From Bacillota bacterium (lineage in GTDB: Bacteria > Bacillota > Clostridia > Lachnospirales > Lachnospiraceae), in contig JAEXNR010000005.1 of NCBI GenBank assembly GCA_023439505.1, positions 62,001 to 126,000 of the forward strand: a DNA stretch of 64,000 nucleotides. Direction: 5' to 3'. Below the pieces are notes generated by a model. That model saw only the letters and a program-made list of their open reading frames with translations. It was not told the origin of the DNA and searched no databases. Shown here one piece after another: positions 61,468 to 64,000 of the stretch; position 1 is the stretch's first letter; the number at the start of each line of letters is the position of its first letter. Both the position numbers and the translations under genes were made by a program.

Positions 61468-61896
61468 ATGGATAGACGGATGTATCGCGGAAACATGGGA
61501 AATAACATGGGAAATAACATGGGATGTAATAGAAATAATGCTCCATATAGACCTAATGACCCTGTTTGCGGTGATGTTTGCGGAGGCTATATGCCAGAGG
61601 AAGATTTCAGAAAAGACATCTGTGACAGAAGAGACATTTCTGACAGAAAAGACGCTTGTGACAGAAAAGACCCTTGTGACAGAAAAGATGTTTGCGACAG
61701 AAGAGACCCTTGCGATAGAAAAGATCCTTGTGACAGAGAAGATTTCGCAAACGAACTGGATCGTTTTCCTATCGGAATGTGTTATGTTCCTTGGCAGTGC
61801 TTTAGAAACTTGTATGATAATGAATTTACAGCTCTGTGTAATGGAACCATTTTCAAAGAACTTGACTTAAAATGGTATGGAGGAGGATGTAAATAG
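61468..61896 (+). CDS. cotJA: Spore coat protein CotJA with expanded Cys-Asp-Arg repeat
   Basis: A 142-residue protein. Its C-terminal 50 residues (RFPIGMCYVPWQCFRNLYDN onwards) are a good CotJA domain. Before it lies a Gly/Asn/Met-rich head (repeats of GNNM) and a six-residue repeat (DRKDPC and variants, about residues 52-93) encoded by six tandem 18-bp units. Ordinary CotJA is about 70-80 residues without these repeats. It should be part of the spore coat, with CotJB and CotJC. AAGGAGAG is eight bases upstream. CotJB starts two bases after the stop. Confidence 0.85.
   Translation: MDRRMYRGNMGNNMGNNMGCNRNNAPYRPNDPVCGDVCGGYMPEEDFRKDICDRRDISDRKDACDRKDPCDRKDVCDRRDPCDRKDPCDREDFANELDRFPIGMCYVPWQCFRNLYDNEFTALCNGTIFKELDLKWYGGGCK
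61624..61746 (+). repeat. Tandem 18-bp coding repeat inside cotJA
   Basis: Six full copies of an 18-base unit (consensus gacagaaaagayccttgt) and one partial copy encode DRKDPC-like hexapeptides. Sequence differences are mostly synonymous or in the fifth residue. Confidence 0.9.
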
Positions 61897-61897
61897 G

Positions 61898-62155
61898 ATG
61901 GATGCTAATAATAGAGAAAAATTATTCAAATGTATTATGGCAACAAGTTTTGTAATGGATGACCTAAGACTATTCCTGGATACACACCCTACCGACCAGG
62001 CAGCGCTGGATTACTGGGAAAAGGTTCAGAGAGTTAGAAATGCTGCTGTTGACGAATATACCAAGTGCTTCGGACCAATCAGTATGTATGATGTTGATGT
62101 AAAAAATAAATGGACCTGGATTAATGAACCATGGCCTTGGGAAGGAAGGTGCTAG
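61898..62155 (+). CDS. cotJB: Spore coat protein CotJB
   Basis: An 85-residue protein with the CotJB pattern (LFKCIMATSFVMDDLRLFLDTHP in part, ALDYWEKVQRVRNAAVDEYTK, GPWPWEG-like end WPWEGRC). It works with CotJA and CotJC in the spore coat. The ATG at 61898 directly follows the cotJA stop; GGAGGAGG at the end of cotJA serves it. The in-frame ATG at 61877 is less likely. The cotJC start lies three bases after its stop. Confidence 0.88.
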   Translation: MDANNREKLFKCIMATSFVMDDLRLFLDTHPTDQAALDYWEKVQRVRNAAVDEYTKCFGPISMYDVDVKNKWTWINEPWPWEGRC

Positions 62156-62158
62156 TGT

Positions 62159-62272
62159 ATGTGGAGTTATGAAAAAAGACTGCAATGTCCGGTTAATATC
62201 AGACAATGTAACCCTAAGCTTGCTATGGTTATCATGAGTCAATACGGTGGGCCTTATTGCATTTGCATATAG
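62159..62272 (+). pseudogene. cotJC: Interrupted cotJC (5' fragment)
   Basis: The ATG at 62159 opens a frame of 37 codons. The first 33 or so (MWSYEKRLQCPVNIRQCNPK, then LAMVIMSQYGGP) match the start of CotJC, the manganese-catalase-like spore coat protein of about 190 residues. After GGP the sequence becomes unrelated (YCICI) and stops at 62272. The remaining 150 or so residues are not in the window. The upstream genes and start are in good order, so the loss is caused by a junction at about 62250 where AT-rich DNA begins. This fits insertion of a mobile element, with the rest of cotJC beyond its far end. Confidence 0.8.
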
Positions 62273-62292
62273 ATTGAATCCTAACATTACAG

Positions 62293-63669
62293 TTAACCTA
62301 AGAATTTTGCTAGTGGATTTAAAACTTTTTTAGCAATAGAAACCAATTTTAATTGAGGCGATTCCCATTTTTCTATTTCATATTCCCAATCTTTTAAGAT
62401 TTCCTTTAGTTTATAATGATGTTTATCAAAATCAATTCCTTTAGAAATAGAACTATAAAGAGCACGATAAAATGAAGAAGCACTTAAAATTGTATCATCC
62501 AAATTTTTTATATATTTAGGGATACTAGAATTATAGAGATTTAATTTAATTAAGTTTTCAGGTCTATATTTTTCGAATCGACTTAATCGTATTTCTTTAA
62601 GGTGATTTACATCATTTTTAAGTTGTTTTATGTAATCTGAATATATTTGGTTTTTTAATATAGTAAATTCATAAATAGCCATAGCTCTCCAAAAAGAATG
62701 TAATACTGATTTTCGCTCACGTAATATATTGTACATGTATAATATTCCTTGCTTTGATGAAAGCAATTTTTCATCATATGCATTAGTATTAAATTCTTCA
62801 TATTTGCTATCAAATAAATGAGATGAAACATCAGTAATATTTAAATCTGAAACGAATGAATATGCAGTATGCCAATTTTCTGTTCGGTTTTTTATATGTG
62901 TGCCATCGTTAAATATTGAAATTGAAATTTCGTCTATAACTTTTTGGTGGAGCTCATTAAGAGACATTTTACCTAGTTTACTTGACCAAATCCATTTGTT
63001 GTTTTTTCTCCAAGGTTTTGTCTCATTAACCAGAGGCATAATCTCGTTAGGTTTAATACTATTAATACCTCTTAAGGATATCGCATATTGTATTATAATA
63101 TATCCACTTGGATAAATATGTATAAACATTCTTCCCTTTGCTTTACACCCACCTTCTCCATCGGCCTTAAGGTTGAGAGGGGGCCTTAATTCAAAATACA
63201 GGTTATTCATTCTTTGATCTGGTATATTTGGTTTGAAACCAAAATACTCTTCATCATTATCAAAAAATTTATATATATCATTTTGAACTTTCTGTCCTGC
63301 ATCCCAATACCGTACGCGTTTTCCAATTAAGAAAGCATACTTCTGCTTTTCGAAAGCATAATCTTTAAAATAAGCTGTTCTAGTATTAATACAAATTTGT
63401 CCAAGATTACTGATAAAAGGAGCAGACTTTATAGGGATTGGGTTGAAATCCCCAGGTAATAAATATTCATCTGTTACATTCCAATATTTTAAAATGGGAT
63501 TAGTATGCACTCGATAGTAATCGTAAATAACTGTACTCATATCTGAAAAACATTTTTTACTGTTAAAAATGCTTTCAAAACTTGGTCTCAATTCTCCATC
63601 ATGATTAAATGGTATCGGACCAAGTGATAGTACTTGAGATTGAACGATATATACTGAACGAGATTTCAT
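62293..63669 (-). CDS. Hypothetical protein in the element interrupting cotJC
   Basis: A 458-residue protein of unknown function with no signal peptide or clear membrane segment. Its N-terminal half is rich in aromatic residues and beta-like stretches (FELRPPLNLKADGEGGCKAK, GRMFIHIYPSGYIIIQYAIS); the C-terminal half is helical and charged, ending in WEYEIEKWESPQLKLVSIAK. I recognise no family. Base composition is visibly AT-richer than in the neighbouring cotJ and housekeeping genes, which suggests acquired DNA. GGTAGGTG lies six bases before the ATG at 63669; the frame runs further up to 63699. It is the first gene inside the element from this end and could be cargo such as a defence or regulatory gene. 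Confidence 0.7.
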   Translation of the reverse strand: MKSRSVYIVQSQVLSLGPIPFNHDGELRPSFESIFNSKKCFSDMSTVIYDYYRVHTNPILKYWNVTDEYLLPGDFNPIPIKSAPFISNLGQICINTRTAYFKDYAFEKQKYAFLIGKRVRYWDAGQKVQNDIYKFFDNDEEYFGFKPNIPDQRMNNLYFELRPPLNLKADGEGGCKAKGRMFIHIYPSGYIIIQYAISLRGINSIKPNEIMPLVNETKPWRKNNKWIWSSKLGKMSLNELHQKVIDEISISIFNDGTHIKNRTENWHTAYSFVSDLNITDVSSHLFDSKYEEFNTNAYDEKLLSSKQGILYMYNILRERKSVLHSFWRAMAIYEFTILKNQIYSDYIKQLKNDVNHLKEIRLSRFEKYRPENLIKLNLYNSSIPKYIKNLDDTILSASSFYRALYSSISKGIDFDKHHYKLKEILKDWEYEIEKWESPQLKLVSIAKKVLNPLAKFLG

Positions 63670-63690
63670 ACAATCACCTACCTTATACGA

Positions 63691-63772
63691 TAATATCAAT
63701 GATAGGATATAGGGCTAACCTATATCCCTAATATAACCATTCTAAAGGTAGTTGCTTATCTCATTGATATTA
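63691..63772. repeat. Nested inverted repeats upstream of element gene
   Basis: TAATATCAATGA (63691-63702) and TCATTGATATTA (63761-63772) are perfect 12-bp inverted repeats. Between them a perfect 9-bp hairpin GGATATAGG/CCTATATCC (63705-63727) lies near the left arm. They could be an operator and leader hairpin for the gene at 62293-63669, or recombinase-related sites. Confidence 0.75.
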
Positions 63773-63850
63773 AATACATATTAACAAATGAGAATAAAAA
63801 AAGCAATAATACAATTGGAAAAAGCTAGAATATTCATAATGAATTGTTTA

Positions 63851-64000
63851 TTATGAATAATAAAAATAAATATCAATATTCTCTTTTTTCTTATCATAGA
63901 TAATCTTCTTCACAATTGTCTTAATGGCTGCATTCTTGGTCAATTTATCAGCGTCAGAGGTAAGGATAGAGTATACAGATATCATTCTGTCCAGCATGAG
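63851..64000 (-). CDS. Probable serine recombinase, C-terminal end (cut by window edge)
   Basis: On the minus strand an open frame runs from the right edge to a stop at 63851-63853 (49 codons). Its end (SDADKLTKNAAIKTIVKKII then YDKKKENIDIYFYYS) resembles the C-terminal tails of large serine recombinases of Clostridia, which typically have a helix, a KIIYDKK-type strand and a short beta tail. The catalytic N-terminal domain lies outside, so this is a partial and tentative call. A recombinase near one end of an element that splits cotJC would be the expected excision and integration enzyme. Confidence 0.5.
   Translation of the reverse strand, partial: LMLDRMISVYSILTSDADKLTKNAAIKTIVKKIIYDKKKENIDIYFYYS

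Noticed and set aside
62240..62290. Insertion sequence as cause of the cotJC break
   Set aside because: No transposase, terminal inverted repeat or target duplication is visible at the junction; the probable recombinase further in makes site-specific integration more likely.

Overview
The window looks like chromosome from a spore-forming, strictly anaerobic, diazotrophic Firmicute of the class Clostridia, most likely a Lachnospiraceae-type bacterium. The reasons are moderate-to-low GC, strong Shine-Dalgarno sequences, ferredoxin-linked 2-oxoacid oxidation, a clostridial nif cluster (nifH-I1-I2-D-K-E-N/B with split homocitrate synthase), a cotJ spore-coat operon and Lachnospiraceae-style small proteins. 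The assignment is inferred from gene content only; no rRNA or other taxonomic marker was recognised.

Layout. 1-2.4 kb: the 3' part of a DUF368 membrane protein, then an SPFH/band-7 protein with a small Arc-like protein. 2.4-6.1 kb: a ferredoxin-dependent 2-oxoacid oxidoreductase operon (delta, alpha, beta, gamma) ending in a FabH-type ketoacyl synthase. 6.1-22.9 kb: mixed housekeeping and sensory genes: two chemoreceptors, a PilZ-like protein, a C39-like protein, DegV, a MarR-regulated drug exporter, EamA and MFS transporters, a ROK regulator, small and lineage-specific proteins, and an O-antigen-ligase-like membrane protein. 22.9-37.1 kb: the nitrogen-fixation block. 37.1-46.5 kb: a DUF3298 protein, a small S/N-rich protein, a PrsA/SurA-like foldase, a MoxR-DUF58-transglutaminase operon, a cytidylate-kinase-like protein and an AI-2E family permease. 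46.7-51.9 kb: a MacB-like ABC system with two large surface or membrane proteins. 52-61 kb: a zinc-ribbon protein, gltX, a UvrD-like helicase, DUF1292, an XPD/DinG-like helicase, VanZ and a lipid kinase. 61.4-64 kb: the cotJ spore-coat operon, whose third gene is cut off after about 34 codons where AT-rich DNA begins; that DNA carries an unknown gene and the C-terminal end of a probable serine recombinase.

How the genes work together. The nif block encodes the Fe protein, the MoFe protein, two NifI post-translational regulators, the NifE/NifN scaffold with NifB fused to NifN, a thioredoxin-like [2Fe-2S] ferredoxin of the C. pasteurianum type, the two halves of a split homocitrate synthase, and an ammonium transporter fused to a PII domain. 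Both the nifH and amtB upstream regions carry a vegetative-type promoter followed by an intrinsic terminator, and nifH has this arrangement twice. This suggests control by regulated read-through rather than by sigma-54/NifA. The leader nearest nifH also shows two stem-loops with A-x-x-G loops just before the terminator, as expected for an ANTAR antiterminator target.

The most striking non-nif feature is the interrupted cotJC at the right edge. It may be one end of a skin-like element that a recombinase removes during sporulation; the rest of the element lies outside the window.
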